Positions 39,276-52,785 of a DNA stretch of 64,000 bases are shown here, one piece after another. The notes beneath the pieces were generated by a model that did no database searches, was not told the origin of the DNA, and saw only the letters and a program-made list of their open reading frames with translations. Where the stretch lies: NCBI RefSeq assembly GCF_002157735.2, contig NZ_AP018689.1:992001-1056000 (forward strand), written 5' to 3'. The position numbers and the translations under genes are program-made. The number at the start of each line of letters is the position of its first letter. Within the stretch, counting starts at the first letter, position 1. The stretch is from Vibrio aphrogenes (GTDB taxonomy: Bacteria; Pseudomonadota; Gammaproteobacteria; Enterobacterales; Vibrionaceae).

Positions 39276-40310
39276 ATGAAAAAATCGCTTTTAGCGCTTG
39301 CTGTTACAGCAGCCGCATTTACAGGTGCAGCGAATGCTGCTGAAATCTATAAAACAGATGACGCTTCAGTTAACTTTTATGGTCAACTTCGTACTGAGCT
39401 AAAGTGGAATGATGTTGAAGATAAAAACCCAGAACTAAGCTCTGGTTCATCTCGTACAGGTATCGATGGTTCATATAAAGTTAATGATAATCTGTCTGTT
39501 CTGGGCCTTGTAGAAGTATCTGTTGATGAAGATAGCGACATGTACGTCCGTCAACACATTTTTGGTCTTTCGGGTGATTTCGGTACTATCAAATTTGGTA
39601 AACAATTTACTATTTCTGATGATATTTATGGTGCTGATTACTCATACTTCTACGGTGGTTCTGCACTTCGTTACTGGACGATTTCAGATGCAGTTAACGA
39701 TGCAATGGTTAAGTATGTTTTCGAAGCGGATAACTTCTGGTTGCAAGCGGACTATGGTCTACCAAATAATGGTGACAACCAAGAGCTTGGTGAATTGTTC
39801 GTTGGTACTTCACTTGGTGATTTAAATCTTCACATTGGTGGTGGTTATAACCGTTCAGAAGATATTCTAGATAGTGCTGGCAACAATACTGGTGTTTCTT
39901 TAAAGAACTCTTATGGTCAAGCAACTGCTGAATATAATTATGGTAAAGGTGTGATTGGCTTTACATATTATTACGCTAAGCTAGAGACTGAAAATGCAAC
40001 GAATATTTCAGTAGAAGAAAATGGTTATTCTTTAGCCGCAACTTATGAGTGGGCTGATAATGCAACAGCTTATGCAGGTTATGAATTAACTACTCATGAT
40101 TCAGATGCTATTGAGCTAAAAGATTCAACTGTTGTTTATGTGGGCTCAGATTACTTCTTAACTGATTGGGCTCGCGTATACCTAGAAGTTGCATACTTAG
40201 ATGGTGATACATTAGGTTACGGTGCTGGTGGTGCAGAAGGTACAGCAATTTCTCCTTCTTCTGCAGATGACCAATATAATGTTGGCTTAGGTGCTCGTTT
40301 CTACTGGTAA
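39276..40310 (+). CDS. Outer-membrane porin, OmpT-like (vibrio general porin)
   Basis: 344 residues. Signal peptide 1-21 (MKKSLLALAVTAAAFTGAANA, cut before AEIY). The mature protein begins with a SVNFYGQLRTEL strand, shows alternating beta strands throughout (TIKFGKQF, SYGQATAEYNYG) and ends in the outer-membrane signature GLGARFYW with a terminal aromatic residue. Strongly expressed style: biased codons, long leader, strong terminator. Position next to dinG and the N-terminal sequence recall V. cholerae OmpT (a porin, not the protease of that name); OmpU is the alternative, so no symbol is given. Confidence 0.85.
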   Translation: MKKSLLALAVTAAAFTGAANAAEIYKTDDASVNFYGQLRTELKWNDVEDKNPELSSGSSRTGIDGSYKVNDNLSVLGLVEVSVDEDSDMYVRQHIFGLSGDFGTIKFGKQFTISDDIYGADYSYFYGGSALRYWTISDAVNDAMVKYVFEADNFWLQADYGLPNNGDNQELGELFVGTSLGDLNLHIGGGYNRSEDILDSAGNNTGVSLKNSYGQATAEYNYGKGVIGFTYYYAKLETENATNISVEENGYSLAATYEWADNATAYAGYELTTHDSDAIELKDSTVVYVGSDYFLTDWARVYLEVAYLDGDTLGYGAGGAEGTAISPSSADDQYNVGLGARFYW

Positions 40311-40340
40311 TATTCTTTAATCCTAATAGAAATTACACAA

Positions 40341-40370
40341 AAACCCAGTTTAATCGCTGGGTTTTTTTAT
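40341..40370 (+). terminator. Terminator after porin gene
   Basis: Stem AAACCCAG/CTGGGTTT with an 8-base loop, followed by seven T residues. Confidence 0.9.
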
Positions 40371-40466
40371 TTCCTCCCAGCAAACGGTTGCTATCAATTG
40401 TTATATTGATGTAATGAAAATAGATGTCTACAATTCACTTCCCTGTTCATAACTTATACGATTAAA

Positions 40467-41771
40467 ATGAAATTCCCCGGCCAACGTAAATCTAAACATT
40501 ACTTTCCTGTTGATGCTCGTGATCCTTTAGTCAGCCAAGCGCAAGAAAGCAAACAAATGTCACTTACTCATATTATTGGGATCGATCAAACTTTGGTGGA
40601 TATTGAAGCTAAAGTCAGCGATGAGTTTCTCGAAAAATATCAATTGAGTAAAGGTCATTCGTTAGTGATTGATGATGATAAAGCAGAAGCACTTTATAAC
40701 GAATTAAAGCAATTTGACTTAATTTCCGATGAGTTTGCTGGTGGAACGATTGGCAATACGTTACACAATTACTCTGTGCTTGCTGATGATAAATCAACCT
40801 TATTAGGAGTGATGAGTAATAATATTAAGATTGGTAGTTATGGATATCGATATTTGTGTAATACATCAAGCCGTATGGATTTAAATTATCTACAAGGCGT
40901 AGAGGGTGCGATTGGACGTTGTTTTGCATTGATAAGTGAGAATGGTGAGCGAACTTTTGCGATTAGCGAAGGTAAAATGAATCAATTATTGCCAAGCTCT
41001 ATTCCTGAATCGATTTTTGAAAATGCTTCCGCTTTAGTGCTGACTGCCTATCTTGTCCGATGTAAACCAGGCGATCCTATGCCAGATGCGACAATGAAAG
41101 CGATTGAATATGCGAAGAAATATAACGTACCTGTGGTACTGACCTTGGGTACTAAATTTGTGATTCAAGATGACCCTGATTATTGGCGACAGTTTATACA
41201 AGATAATGTGTCGGTATTAGCCATGAATGAAGAAGAAGCTGAAGCATTAACCGGGGAACATGACCCGTTATTAGCTTCTGATATGGCGTTAAGTTGGGTT
41301 GATTTAGTGTTATGTACAGCAGGCCCTGTGGGTTTATACATGGCTGGATATACTGAGAATGAAGCTAAACGTCAAACTAGCTTGCCTTTGTTACCCGGTG
41401 CCATTGCAGAGTTCAATCAATATGAATTCAGTCGTCCAACAATACGTAGCCAATGTAAACAACCGATCAAAGTTTACTCACATATTGCCCCTTATATGGG
41501 TGGGCCAGAAAAGATTAAGAATACGAATGGGGCAGGTGATGCGGCATTAGCGGCAATATTGCATGATATGGCTGCGAATAAATATCATAAAGAAAACATT
41601 CCTAATTCAAGTAAGCATGAATATCCATTTTTAACCTATTCCTCGTTTTCACAAGTGTGCAAATACGCCAATCGGGTTAGCTATGAGGTATTAGCTCAGC
41701 ACTCACCACGACTTTCACGTGGATTGCCAGAAAAAGAAGACAGTTTAGAAGAGGCTTATTGGGAAAGGTAA
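40467..41771 (+). CDS. gsk: Inosine-guanosine kinase
   Basis: PfkB-family nucleoside kinase for purine salvage, phosphorylating guanosine and inosine with ATP. 434 residues, equal to E. coli Gsk. The start MKFPGQRKSKHYFPV, the AGGTIGNTLHNYSVLADD substrate loop, and the catalytic NTNGAGDAALAA with its Asp base are all conserved. Own transcription unit, convergent with hns. Confidence 0.95.
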   Translation: MKFPGQRKSKHYFPVDARDPLVSQAQESKQMSLTHIIGIDQTLVDIEAKVSDEFLEKYQLSKGHSLVIDDDKAEALYNELKQFDLISDEFAGGTIGNTLHNYSVLADDKSTLLGVMSNNIKIGSYGYRYLCNTSSRMDLNYLQGVEGAIGRCFALISENGERTFAISEGKMNQLLPSSIPESIFENASALVLTAYLVRCKPGDPMPDATMKAIEYAKKYNVPVVLTLGTKFVIQDDPDYWRQFIQDNVSVLAMNEEEAEALTGEHDPLLASDMALSWVDLVLCTAGPVGLYMAGYTENEAKRQTSLPLLPGAIAEFNQYEFSRPTIRSQCKQPIKVYSHIAPYMGGPEKIKNTNGAGDAALAAILHDMAANKYHKENIPNSSKHEYPFLTYSSFSQVCKYANRVSYEVLAQHSPRLSRGLPEKEDSLEEAYWER

Positions 41772-41796
41772 TGGTGTTTATTTAAGTCATTTGAAT

Positions 41797-41828
41797 AAAA
41801 AATGGAGTCACAAGAGACTCCATTTTTA
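41797..41828. terminator. Bidirectional terminator between gsk and hns
   Basis: Stem AAAATGGAGTC/GACTCCATTTT with a short loop, with A run before and T run after, between convergent genes. Confidence 0.88.
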
Positions 41829-41852
41829 TTTTCATTTGTTAATAATGAATCA

Positions 41853-42269
41853 TTACTTGATTAGGAAATCATCGATTGATTTACCGGCATCTAACGCTTC
41901 TTGGATAGCTGAAGGGGTACGACCTTGGCCAGTCCAAGTTTTACGCTCACCGTCTAACATGTATTCATATTTTGCTGGACGTGGTTGACGCTTTTTACGT
42001 GTTTTTGTTTTTGCATCAGTACCATTCATTGCCGCAATTAATTCTTCTAAATCAATACCATCTTTTGCGATCATTTGAGCATATTCAGCAAGTTTCGCTT
42101 CACGTTCTGCTTGTTCTGCTAATTCTTTTTCTTCAATTTCTTTTCTTTCTTCGACAACAATAGTGAGTTTTTCAAGTAACTCTTCTACTTCCTGTAATGT
42201 AAATTCGTCGCGAGTGAATGCACGAAGACTACGAATATTTAAAAGCGCTGATTTTTTGATTTCCGACAT
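41853..42269 (-). CDS. hns: Histone-like nucleoid-structuring protein H-NS (VicH)
   Basis: 138 residues. The N-terminal coiled-coil dimerisation region (about 1-65, rich in Glu/Lys) is followed by a basic linker TKTRKKRQPRPAKYEY and the C-terminal DNA-binding domain with TWTGQGRTPSAIQEAL, where QGR is the AT-hook-like minor groove motif. It silences AT-rich and horizontally acquired DNA. In Vibrio this orthologue is called VicH and lies between gsk and the antiporter/his cluster, as here. Confidence 0.95.
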   Translation of the reverse strand: MSEIKKSALLNIRSLRAFTRDEFTLQEVEELLEKLTIVVEERKEIEEKELAEQAEREAKLAEYAQMIAKDGIDLEELIAAMNGTDAKTKTRKKRQPRPAKYEYMLDGERKTWTGQGRTPSAIQEALDAGKSIDDFLIK

Positions 42270-42963
42270 ATGGGATCCCTTACGATAAATTGCCTAAATT
42301 GATTCAGTAATAATATGCTTATAAGCAAAATTTAACTAATTTTATATTCGATATCTTTTTTAGTCAAAAATATATTTATATTATTTAAAATTTACGGTTG
42401 ATATTTGATTTTTAACATCAACATTATTGATGTTAATTAACATATAAATTAATCAGTTTTATAGGACCAAGTTGATTAAAATAAGTTCCAATAAAAAATC
42501 ATATTCGACATTTATCTTGCCATTTGATTTTTCATCATTACAATGACCCAAATCTTGCTAGAACCCTTTGTAAATAGGCTGTGAGTTAGCGATTTACAAG
42601 GTGAATGTTTTAGTCTGATGTAGAGGTGCAGTATTTAATAGTAATACACTTTAGGGTGATGCCAGTGAGAGTGTAGGAAAGGAAATATTGCCGAAGTGAG
42701 CGCTAACTGGTGCTATTAGTTGGTTACGGTTTATCAAAGCCACTCGCTGGGGTTACATTGAATAAGTGTAACACTGCCATAGTTTGCATATTGATGTGTT
42801 TAGGTCAATGTGTGGTTTTTTTCAGCTATGGAGCGCTACTGTAGACCTATGAAAGTAATGACTTTCAACGTTTATCAACAAGATTTTTTATTGTTTTACG
42901 ATCGATTTCTTCAACAATATCCTTTCTGCAGTAGATCTCTAACCAATTTTGGTTTATTTGATC
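42270..42963. other. Long hns/nhaC divergent region
   Basis: 694 bases with no gene. The hns-proximal 250 bases are very AT-rich, with a palindrome ACATCAA.TTGATGT around 42418-42437 and runs of A and T in phase, consistent with curved, H-NS autoregulated promoter DNA. Nearer the antiporter, GTTACA (42752) and TGTAAC (42767) form an inverted repeat with a 9-base spacer. No ribosome site of note precedes ATG 42964. Confidence 0.45.
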
Positions 42964-44547
42964 ATGAATTTAATTGATTATACTTCTTCTGCCGCGGCGC
43001 TCTTGCCACCGGCCCTTGCCCTTACCATGGCGGTCTTGACCAGACGTGTTTTATTGTCATTGGGTTTAGGGATCATCCTTGGAGCGTTACTACTGACGAA
43101 CTTTTCTTTGCTTGATACCGTGAGCTATACCAGCTCAACAGTGATTGGTGTTTTTGCAAGTGATGGTCAGTTGAATTGGGGCAGCATTTTTATCCTACTT
43201 TTCCTTATTCTGCTCGGAATGATGACAGCATTATTGACCTTGTCTGGCGGTACTTATGCTTTTGCAGATTGGGCCCAAAAGCGTATTAAAAGTAAACGTG
43301 GGGCTAAGTTATTAGCTGCATGGTTAGGGGTGTTTATCTTTATTGATGACTACTTTAACAGCTTAGCAGTAGGGGCGATCTCTCGGCCGGTTACAGATCG
43401 CTTTATGGTGTCTCGTTCTAAATTAGCCTATATCTTAGATTCTACCGCAGCACCAATGTGTGTCATTATGCCAGCCTCCAGTTGGGGGGCTTATATAATG
43501 ACCGTAGTGAGCGGTATATTAATATCTCATGGTATTACCGAATATTCTGCTCTGGGTGCCTATATGCGTTTAGTTCCTATGAATTATTATGCTATTTTTG
43601 CTTTAGTCATGGTATTTGCTGTTGTTTGGTTTGATTTAAATATTGGATCAATGCGACGTCATGAAATTTCAGCTACCCAAGGTAAAAAAGATGATAAAGA
43701 TGAAAATGCGATTGATTTGAGTGAAGAATCGGAAATTAATGAAAGTAAAAACGGTTCTGTCTCTTATTTAATTATTCCTATTATTGCTTTAATCGCAGCC
43801 ACAATCTATTTCATGATTAATTCGGGAGCACAAGCGTTATCCGAAAGTGGTCAGTCTTTTTCTATTTTAAAAGCATTTGAAAACACGAATGTTGGTCAAT
43901 CTTTATTTTATGGCGCAATAATTGGTCTTGGTTGTGCATTAGCGACAGTGTTTAAACAAAATATTCCGTTAAAAGATATTCTAATGACACTGTGGATTGG
44001 TGCGAAATCTATGTTTGGCGCAATTTGGATTCTTGCGTTTGCATGGACCATTGGCGCGGTGATTAAAGATATTGGTACTGGTGCTTATTTATCTACTCTA
44101 GTTGAAGGTAATATCGACGTACATTTGCTGCCTGTCTTACTCTTTCTTTTGTCTGGTGTTATGGCTTTTTCGACCGGCACCTCTTGGGGTACGTTTGGTA
44201 TCATGTTGCCGATTGCTGGAGATCTAGCTGGAGCGACCGATCTTGCTTTGATGTTACCGATGTTGAGTGCAGTATTAGCTGGTTCAGTATTTGGTGATCA
44301 TTGCTCACCAATTTCAGATACTACGATTTTATCGTCGACTGGTGCGCGCTGTAATCATATTGATCACGTTGCTACACAATTGCCTTATGCTTTAGCTACT
44401 GCTCTTGTTTCTTGTGTTGGTTTTATTGTTTTAGGGATAACTGATTCATCGACAATGGGCTTTAGCGCCGCCACGATAGCCTTCATTGTGGTGTGTATTG
44501 CTATGTCGATAGTTTCAAAGTCTAAAATGAAAAAAGCCTGTGCTTAA
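42964..44547 (+). CDS. NhaC-type Na+/H+ antiporter family protein
   Basis: 527 residues with at least eleven predicted membrane helices and a Na_H_antiporter fold. Conserved stretches include FIFIDDYFNSLAVGAISRPV, with the paired Asp residues in the membrane, APMCVIMPASSWGAY, FSTGTSWGTFGIMLPI and GDHCSPISDTTILSSTGA. The family exchanges sodium for protons, though some members carry amino acids or other solutes. I used ATG 42964; a TTG five codons upstream is in frame. A conserved vibrio neighbour of hns and his. Confidence 0.85.
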   Translation: MNLIDYTSSAAALLPPALALTMAVLTRRVLLSLGLGIILGALLLTNFSLLDTVSYTSSTVIGVFASDGQLNWGSIFILLFLILLGMMTALLTLSGGTYAFADWAQKRIKSKRGAKLLAAWLGVFIFIDDYFNSLAVGAISRPVTDRFMVSRSKLAYILDSTAAPMCVIMPASSWGAYIMTVVSGILISHGITEYSALGAYMRLVPMNYYAIFALVMVFAVVWFDLNIGSMRRHEISATQGKKDDKDENAIDLSEESEINESKNGSVSYLIIPIIALIAATIYFMINSGAQALSESGQSFSILKAFENTNVGQSLFYGAIIGLGCALATVFKQNIPLKDILMTLWIGAKSMFGAIWILAFAWTIGAVIKDIGTGAYLSTLVEGNIDVHLLPVLLFLLSGVMAFSTGTSWGTFGIMLPIAGDLAGATDLALMLPMLSAVLAGSVFGDHCSPISDTTILSSTGARCNHIDHVATQLPYALATALVSCVGFIVLGITDSSTMGFSAATIAFIVVCIAMSIVSKSKMKKACA

Positions 44548-44586
44548 TGATTGATATTAATGATTAATGTTGATGAAGTATTGAAA

Positions 44587-44617
44587 AGCTGAGCGTGCCT
44601 ATGCTCGGTTTTTTTTT
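44587..44617 (+). terminator. Terminator after antiporter gene
   Basis: Eight-pair stem AGCTGAGC/GCTCGGTT (two G-T pairs), 8-base loop, then nine T residues. Confidence 0.75.
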
Positions 44618-44741
44618 GCTCTTGATTTCATCTTGTTATCACTTAGGCTGAAATTTAAAAATAATTAAAATAAAGGGTTGAAAATTATCATCAGCTTAGT
44701 TAGTGTGAAGCTATAGAAACTGATTGAGAAAGTGAAAATAC

Positions 44742-44801
44742 ATGCGCACATTTGATATGAACATTCATCATCACCATCATCCTGTAATATCTTGCGGGTG
44801 A
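44742..44801 (+). CDS. hisL: his operon leader peptide
   Basis: A 19-residue frame MRTFDMNIHHHHHPVISCG with five consecutive His codons, the signature of histidine attenuation. An internal ATG at 44757 would give a shorter peptide still containing all His codons. It lies just upstream of a set of mutually exclusive hairpins and 168 bases before hisG. Ribosome stalling at the His codons when charged tRNA-His is scarce would favour read-through into the operon. The enteric leader has seven His codons. Confidence 0.92.
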   Translation: MRTFDMNIHHHHHPVISCG

Positions 44802-44811
44802 GTGTGTGCAT

Positions 44812-44889
44812 CCGGAAGATATCTCTTCCGGCGCTGAATCAGTGACAAGATTCAAACCCTCGGAAGAGTTTTCTCTCCGGGGGTTTTTT
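44812..44889 (+). promoter_or_regulatory. his operon transcription attenuator
   Basis: Arms in order: A CCGGAAGA (44812-44819), B TCTTCCGG (44824-44831), C CGGAAGAG (44861-44868) and D CTCTCCGGGGG (about 44873-44883) before a T run. A pairs with B (pause hairpin), C with D (terminator), and B can pair with C (antiterminator), so termination and antitermination are mutually exclusive. Together with hisL this is classical leader-peptide attenuation. Confidence 0.92.
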
Positions 44890-44969
44890 CATTTAGGGAC
44901 CTTAACATTGAATACTCAATTTCATTTTGAGTGTTTATTGAATCAAAGTTATAAAACAGGGATAGAAAA

Positions 44970-45866
44970 ATGCAAAATAAACGTCTTCGAATTGCCATTC
45001 AGAAAAAAGGTCGCTTGAGTAAAGAATGCCAAGATTTACTCAAAAAGTGTGGTGTGAAATTCAATATTGCGGGTGAGCGTTTAGTGGTGCATTCAGAAAA
45101 TATGCCATTAGATTTATTGTTAGTTCGTGATGATGATATCCCAGGTTTAATTATGGATGGAGTTGTCGATCTTGGTTTTATTGGTGAAAACGAGCTGGAA
45201 GAAGTACGTTTGGATCGTAAAGCGGAAGGTTCACCTTGTGAATTTACGACATTGCGCCGCTTAGACTTTGGTGGTTGTCGCCTATCGATTGCTATTGATA
45301 AAGATGAAACTTACCGTGGCCCACAAGATTTAGCTGGAAAACGCATCGCCACGACCTACCCACATTTATTAAAAAGCTACATGGATGAGCAAGGCATTAA
45401 CTTTAGTACCTGTATGCTAACCGGTTCGGTGGAAGTCGCCCCCCGTGCAGGTTTGGCTGATGCGATTGCAGATTTGGTGTCAACTGGCGCAACGTTGGAA
45501 GCGAATGGCTTAAAAGAAGTGGAAGTGATTTTCCGCTCTAAGGCTACACTGATTCAACGTAACGGTGAGTTCTCCAATGAACAAACTGTCCTTATCGATA
45601 AATTATTAACCCGCATGCAAGGTGTGATTCAAGCAAAAGAGTCGAAATACATCATGCTACATGCACCAAGTGATAAGCTTGAGCAAGTGAAACAACTGCT
45701 TCCAGGGGCTGAAGATCCTACGGTGTTGCCATTATCTCAAGAAAAAAATCGTGTAGCGGTTCACCTAGTCAGTACTGAAAACTTATTCTGGGAAACCATG
45801 GAAGGCTTAAAAGCATTAGGTGCGAGTTCCATTCTTGTTCTGCCTATTGAAAAAATGATGGAGTAA
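44970..45866 (+). CDS. hisG: ATP phosphoribosyltransferase
   Basis: First committed step: PRPP plus ATP to phosphoribosyl-ATP; feedback-inhibited by histidine. 298 residues, the long (HisG_L) form with a C-terminal ACT-like regulatory domain. Start [16 protein letters not shown]; the PRPP loop lies in [17 protein letters not shown] is preceded by AGGGA. Confidence 0.96.
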   Translation: MQNKRLRIAIQKKGRLSKECQDLLKKCGVKFNIAGERLVVHSENMPLDLLLVRDDDIPGLIMDGVVDLGFIGENELEEVRLDRKAEGSPCEFTTLRRLDFGGCRLSIAIDKDETYRGPQDLAGKRIATTYPHLLKSYMDEQGINFSTCMLTGSVEVAPRAGLADAIADLVSTGATLEANGLKEVEVIFRSKATLIQRNGEFSNEQTVLIDKLLTRMQGVIQAKESKYIMLHAPSDKLEQVKQLLPGAEDPTVLPLSQEKNRVAVHLVSTENLFWETMEGLKALGASSILVLPIEKMME

Positions 45867-45870
45867 GACG

Positions 45871-48223
<2,353 letters not shown>

Positions 48224-48274
48224 GATTTAAGCCGCCAAATTTGTTATGGCGGCTGCTCAGAAAAGGAAAGCAAT

Positions 48275-49342
48275 GTGAGCCAAAAAATTCTTTTTATTGA
48301 CCGTGATGGCACCTTAATTGTCGAGCCTCCGGTAGATTTTCAAGTTGATCGTTTGGATAAACTGAAATTCGAACCCAATGTCATTCCTGTTTTATTGAAA
48401 CTGCAAGATGCAGGCTATCGCTTAGTGATGGTCACCAACCAAGATGGTTTGGGCACTGACAGCTACCCACAAGCCGATTTTGACGCACCACATAATATGA
48501 TGATGGACATTTTTACTTCGCAAGGCGTTAAGTTTGATGAGGTACTGATTTGTCCACACTTTGATGCCGACAATTGCTCTTGCCGTAAGCCAAAACTGGG
48601 CTTAGTGAAAGACTACTTACAACAAGGCAAAGTAGATTTTAAAACCTCAGCGGTGATTGGCGACCGTGTAACCGATTTGCAATTAGCGGAAAACATGGCG
48701 ATTCGCGGCATTCAATATCATCCGCAAACCATGACTTGGTTGGATATCTTGAAAGACCTTACTACTCAGCCTCGCATTGCGGAAGTCGTGCGGACCACCA
48801 AAGAAACCGACATTACTATTCGAGTCAATTTAGATGAACAAGGTGGCAATCAGATCTCAACCGGCATGGGCTTTTTTGATCACATGCTCGATCAAATTGC
48901 TACGCATGGTGGCTTTCAAATGATTGCAAAAGTCGATGGCGATTTACATATTGACGATCACCACACCATTGAAGATACCGCGTTAGCGTTAGGTCAAGCT
49001 CTAAAAGAAGCTTTAGGCGACAAGCGTGGTATTGGCCGCTTTGGCTTTAGCCTGCCAATGGACGAATGTTTAGCACAATGTGGTTTGGATTTATCTGGCC
49101 GTCCATATTTGAAGTTCGATGCGCAGTTCAGTCGCGAACAAGTCGGTGAGCTCTCTACCGAAATGGTGGTGCACTTCTTCCGCTCGTTAACCGATACCTT
49201 AGCCTGTACATTACATTTATCATCAACGGGCGATAATGATCACCACATTATTGAAAGCTTATTTAAAGCCTTTGGACGTACTTTACGCCAAGCGATTAAA
49301 GTGGAAGGTAATGAACTGCCAAGCAGTAAAGGAGTGTTGTAA
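48275..49342 (+). CDS. hisB: Bifunctional histidinol-phosphatase / imidazoleglycerol-phosphate dehydratase
   Basis: 355 residues in two domains. Residues 1-165 are a HAD phosphatase with Asp9 and Asp11 in FIDRDGTL and a zinc loop [14 protein letters not shown]. Residues 166-355 are the dehydratase with [30 protein letters not shown] and a second DNDHHIIES metal motif. The fusion is the gammaproteobacterial form. GTG start after AAAAGGAAAG. Confidence 0.96.
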   Translation: MSQKILFIDRDGTLIVEPPVDFQVDRLDKLKFEPNVIPVLLKLQDAGYRLVMVTNQDGLGTDSYPQADFDAPHNMMMDIFTSQGVKFDEVLICPHFDADNCSCRKPKLGLVKDYLQQGKVDFKTSAVIGDRVTDLQLAENMAIRGIQYHPQTMTWLDILKDLTTQPRIAEVVRTTKETDITIRVNLDEQGGNQISTGMGFFDHMLDQIATHGGFQMIAKVDGDLHIDDHHTIEDTALALGQALKEALGDKRGIGRFGFSLPMDECLAQCGLDLSGRPYLKFDAQFSREQVGELSTEMVVHFFRSLTDTLACTLHLSSTGDNDHHIIESLFKAFGRTLRQAIKVEGNELPSSKGVL

Positions 49343-49980
49343 TGACAAACACGTTATCCTCTACTGCGCAAAAAGTTGTGATTATTGATACCGGTTGTGC
49401 CAATGTCTCTTCAGTACGGTTTGCGATAGAGCGTCTTGGCTATCAAGTCACGATTTCTAAAGATCCAAGCATTGTACTAGCAGCTGATAAATTGTTCCTA
49501 CCGGGCGTGGGTACGGCTTCAGAGGCGATGAAGAATTTAGAAGACCGTGACCTAATTGATTTAGTGAAAAAGGTTGAGAAACCATTACTTGGCATTTGTT
49601 TGGGTATGCAACTACTGGGTAAATTATCCGAAGAAAAAGGCCAGCAAGGTAATGAAGAAGTCCATTGTTTAGGCTTATGTGATGGTGAAGTTCGTTTAAT
49701 GGAAACTGGCGATCTGCCGTTACCACACATGGGATGGAATACCGTACAGCCAGTGGATGGGCATCCGTTATTTAAAGATATTTCTGAAGACAGTTATTTT
49801 TACTTTGTACACAGTTACGCGATGCCCGTTGGTGAGTACACCATTGCTCGTTGTGATTACGGTAATCCATTTACCGCAGCACTACAAAGTGGCAATTATT
49901 ATGGGGTGCAATTTCACCCAGAGCGTTCGTCAAAAGCGGGCTCAAAATTGATTCAAAATTTTCTTGAATTGAACGGATAA
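49342..49980 (+). CDS. hisH: Imidazole glycerol phosphate synthase, glutaminase subunit
   Basis: Class I glutamine amidotransferase that passes ammonia to HisF. 212 residues: nucleophile Cys86 in [10 protein letters not shown] and the His-Glu pair in [12 protein letters not shown]. It carries a short N-terminal extension ([11 protein letters not shown]) before the family start. ATG overlaps the hisB stop (TAATG). Confidence 0.95.
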   Translation: MTNTLSSTAQKVVIIDTGCANVSSVRFAIERLGYQVTISKDPSIVLAADKLFLPGVGTASEAMKNLEDRDLIDLVKKVEKPLLGICLGMQLLGKLSEEKGQQGNEEVHCLGLCDGEVRLMETGDLPLPHMGWNTVQPVDGHPLFKDISEDSYFYFVHSYAMPVGEYTIARCDYGNPFTAALQSGNYYGVQFHPERSSKAGSKLIQNFLELNG

Positions 49981-49994
49981 GAGTAAAGGATTAA

Positions 49995-51486
<1,492 letters not shown>

Positions 51487-51490
<4 letters not shown>

Positions 51491-52146
51491 GTGAAGCCGT
51501 AACAACACAAACTACGTTTCAAGCGTCAGAGGTCAGGGCTATTTCTGAGCGAATTAATTGGGACAAAGTGGACGGCCTAGTGCCTGTGATTGTACAAGAT
51601 TATCAATCCAGCCAAGTCTTAATGATGGGTTACATGAATGCCGATGCCCTGCAGAAAACCGCAGACACAGGCTTAGTGACCTTCTTTTCTCGCACTAAAC
51701 AGCGTCTGTGGACCAAGGGCGAAGAATCAGGCAATAGCTTGAATCTGGTGAACCTTAGCTTAGATTGTGACAATGATACCTTGTTAGCTAAAGTAAACCC
51801 AATAGGGCCAACCTGTCATACCGGCACGACCACCTGCTTTGATGCTGACCAGCAAGAGGAAACTCAATTGGTGTGGCTTCATCAACTTGAGCAATTATTG
51901 GCTGCCCGCAAGAGTGCCGACCCAGAATCGTCTTACACCGCTAGCCTTTATGCTCGTGGCACGAAACGTATTTCGCAGAAAGTCGGCGAAGAAGGCGTTG
52001 AAGTCGCGCTTGCGGCAACGTCGGGCGATAAGGAGGAATTGATCTGTGAGTCAGCCGATTTGATTTATCACTTATTTGTACTGCTGCAAGACCAAGGCCT
52101 GTCATTTAATGATGTGATCAATAAATTAAAAGAGAGACATCGATAA
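51487..52146 (+). CDS. hisI: Bifunctional phosphoribosyl-AMP cyclohydrolase / phosphoribosyl-ATP pyrophosphatase
   Basis: 219 residues, HisIE fusion. The N-terminal half is the cyclohydrolase: [28 protein letters not shown], and zinc cysteines in DCDNDTLL and [12 protein letters not shown]. The C-terminal half (from about 120) is the MazG-like pyrophosphatase with [15 protein letters not shown] and [14 protein letters not shown] 20-residue N-terminal extension precedes the usual start. Last gene of the operon. Confidence 0.95.
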
Positions 52147-52181
52147 GCCTGATAGCTGTTACATTTTCTTATCTAAAAAAC

Positions 52182-52215
52182 AAGGCTACCTCAAGTTGAG
52201 GTGGCCTTTCTTATT
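52182..52215 (+). terminator. Terminator of the his operon
   Basis: Eleven-base stem AAGGCTACCTC/GAGGTGGCCTT with one mismatch, 5-base loop, then T-rich TCTTATTTTT. Confidence 0.88.
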
Positions 52216-52247
52216 TTTAAATCCTTAAATATCAAGAGGATAAAATT

Positions 52248-52269
52248 TTACTATCCATTTGGATAGTAA
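52248..52269. promoter_or_regulatory. Palindromic operator 1 upstream of marR-emrAB
   Basis: Perfect 10-base arms TTACTATCCA/TGGATAGTAA separated by TT. Its core TTACTAT/ATAGTAA recurs in operator 2. It lies immediately upstream of the -35 box. Confidence 0.8.
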
Positions 52270-52273
52270 TTTA

Positions 52274-52302
52274 TTGCCAAAATAGTAAGTAAAGCTTACT
52301 AT
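52274..52302 (+). promoter_or_regulatory. marR-emrAB promoter with embedded palindromic operator 2
   Basis: TTGCCA (52274-52279) and TACTAT (52297-52302) with 17-base spacing form a sigma-70 promoter. The spacer and -10 are covered by an inverted repeat ATAGTAAG/CTTACTAT (52282-52302, 5-base centre). Repressor binding here would occlude RNA polymerase; the downstream MarR protein is the obvious candidate. Confidence 0.75.
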
Positions 52303-52351
52303 ATTTCAGTTCTAGTTTTAGGCATGTTGTCTGAGTATTTTATGGTGAATT

Positions 52352-52774
52352 ATGAGTAAAAGTTCTGTCGGTTATTTATTGTCTGATGTATCGCGTTTGG
52401 TTCGCAAAACATTTCAGAATGATCCCAAGATCGGCACTATTACTTTAGCTCAGGCAAAGATGTTGAGCACCATTGCCCGCCATGAGGGAATTAAACAAGT
52501 TGAGCTTGCTGAGCTTCTTGAGATCAAAGCTATGACGGTTGCTCGGTTAATTGATCAGCTTGTGGCAGAAGGATTGGTTGAGCGCCGTGCGAGCACTGCT
52601 GATCGACGAGCTTATTTAATCTATTTATTACCAGCTGCTCAAACTCGATTAACAACAGTAAAATCCGTTGGCAATAAGGTTTGGCAGAAAGGGCTAAGTG
52701 GATTAACAGAAGAACAGCGTGAGCAGTTTATTCAAACGCTTGAACATATACATCGTAACTTTTTACAAGATTAA
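52352..52774 (+). CDS. MarR-family transcriptional regulator
   Basis: 140 residues, dimeric winged helix. The recognition helix region is GIKQVELAELLEIKAMTVARLIDQL and the wing RRASTADRRAYLIYL, with the DRR motif of MarR/SlyA proteins. It is the first gene of a marR-emrA-emrB operon and very probably represses it via the two palindromes upstream until a ligand (drug, phenolic, bile compound) binds. Confidence 0.88.
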   Translation: MSKSSVGYLLSDVSRLVRKTFQNDPKIGTITLAQAKMLSTIARHEGIKQVELAELLEIKAMTVARLIDQLVAEGLVERRASTADRRAYLIYLLPAAQTRLTTVKSVGNKVWQKGLSGLTEEQREQFIQTLEHIHRNFLQD

Positions 52775-52785
52775 TTAGGTACATT

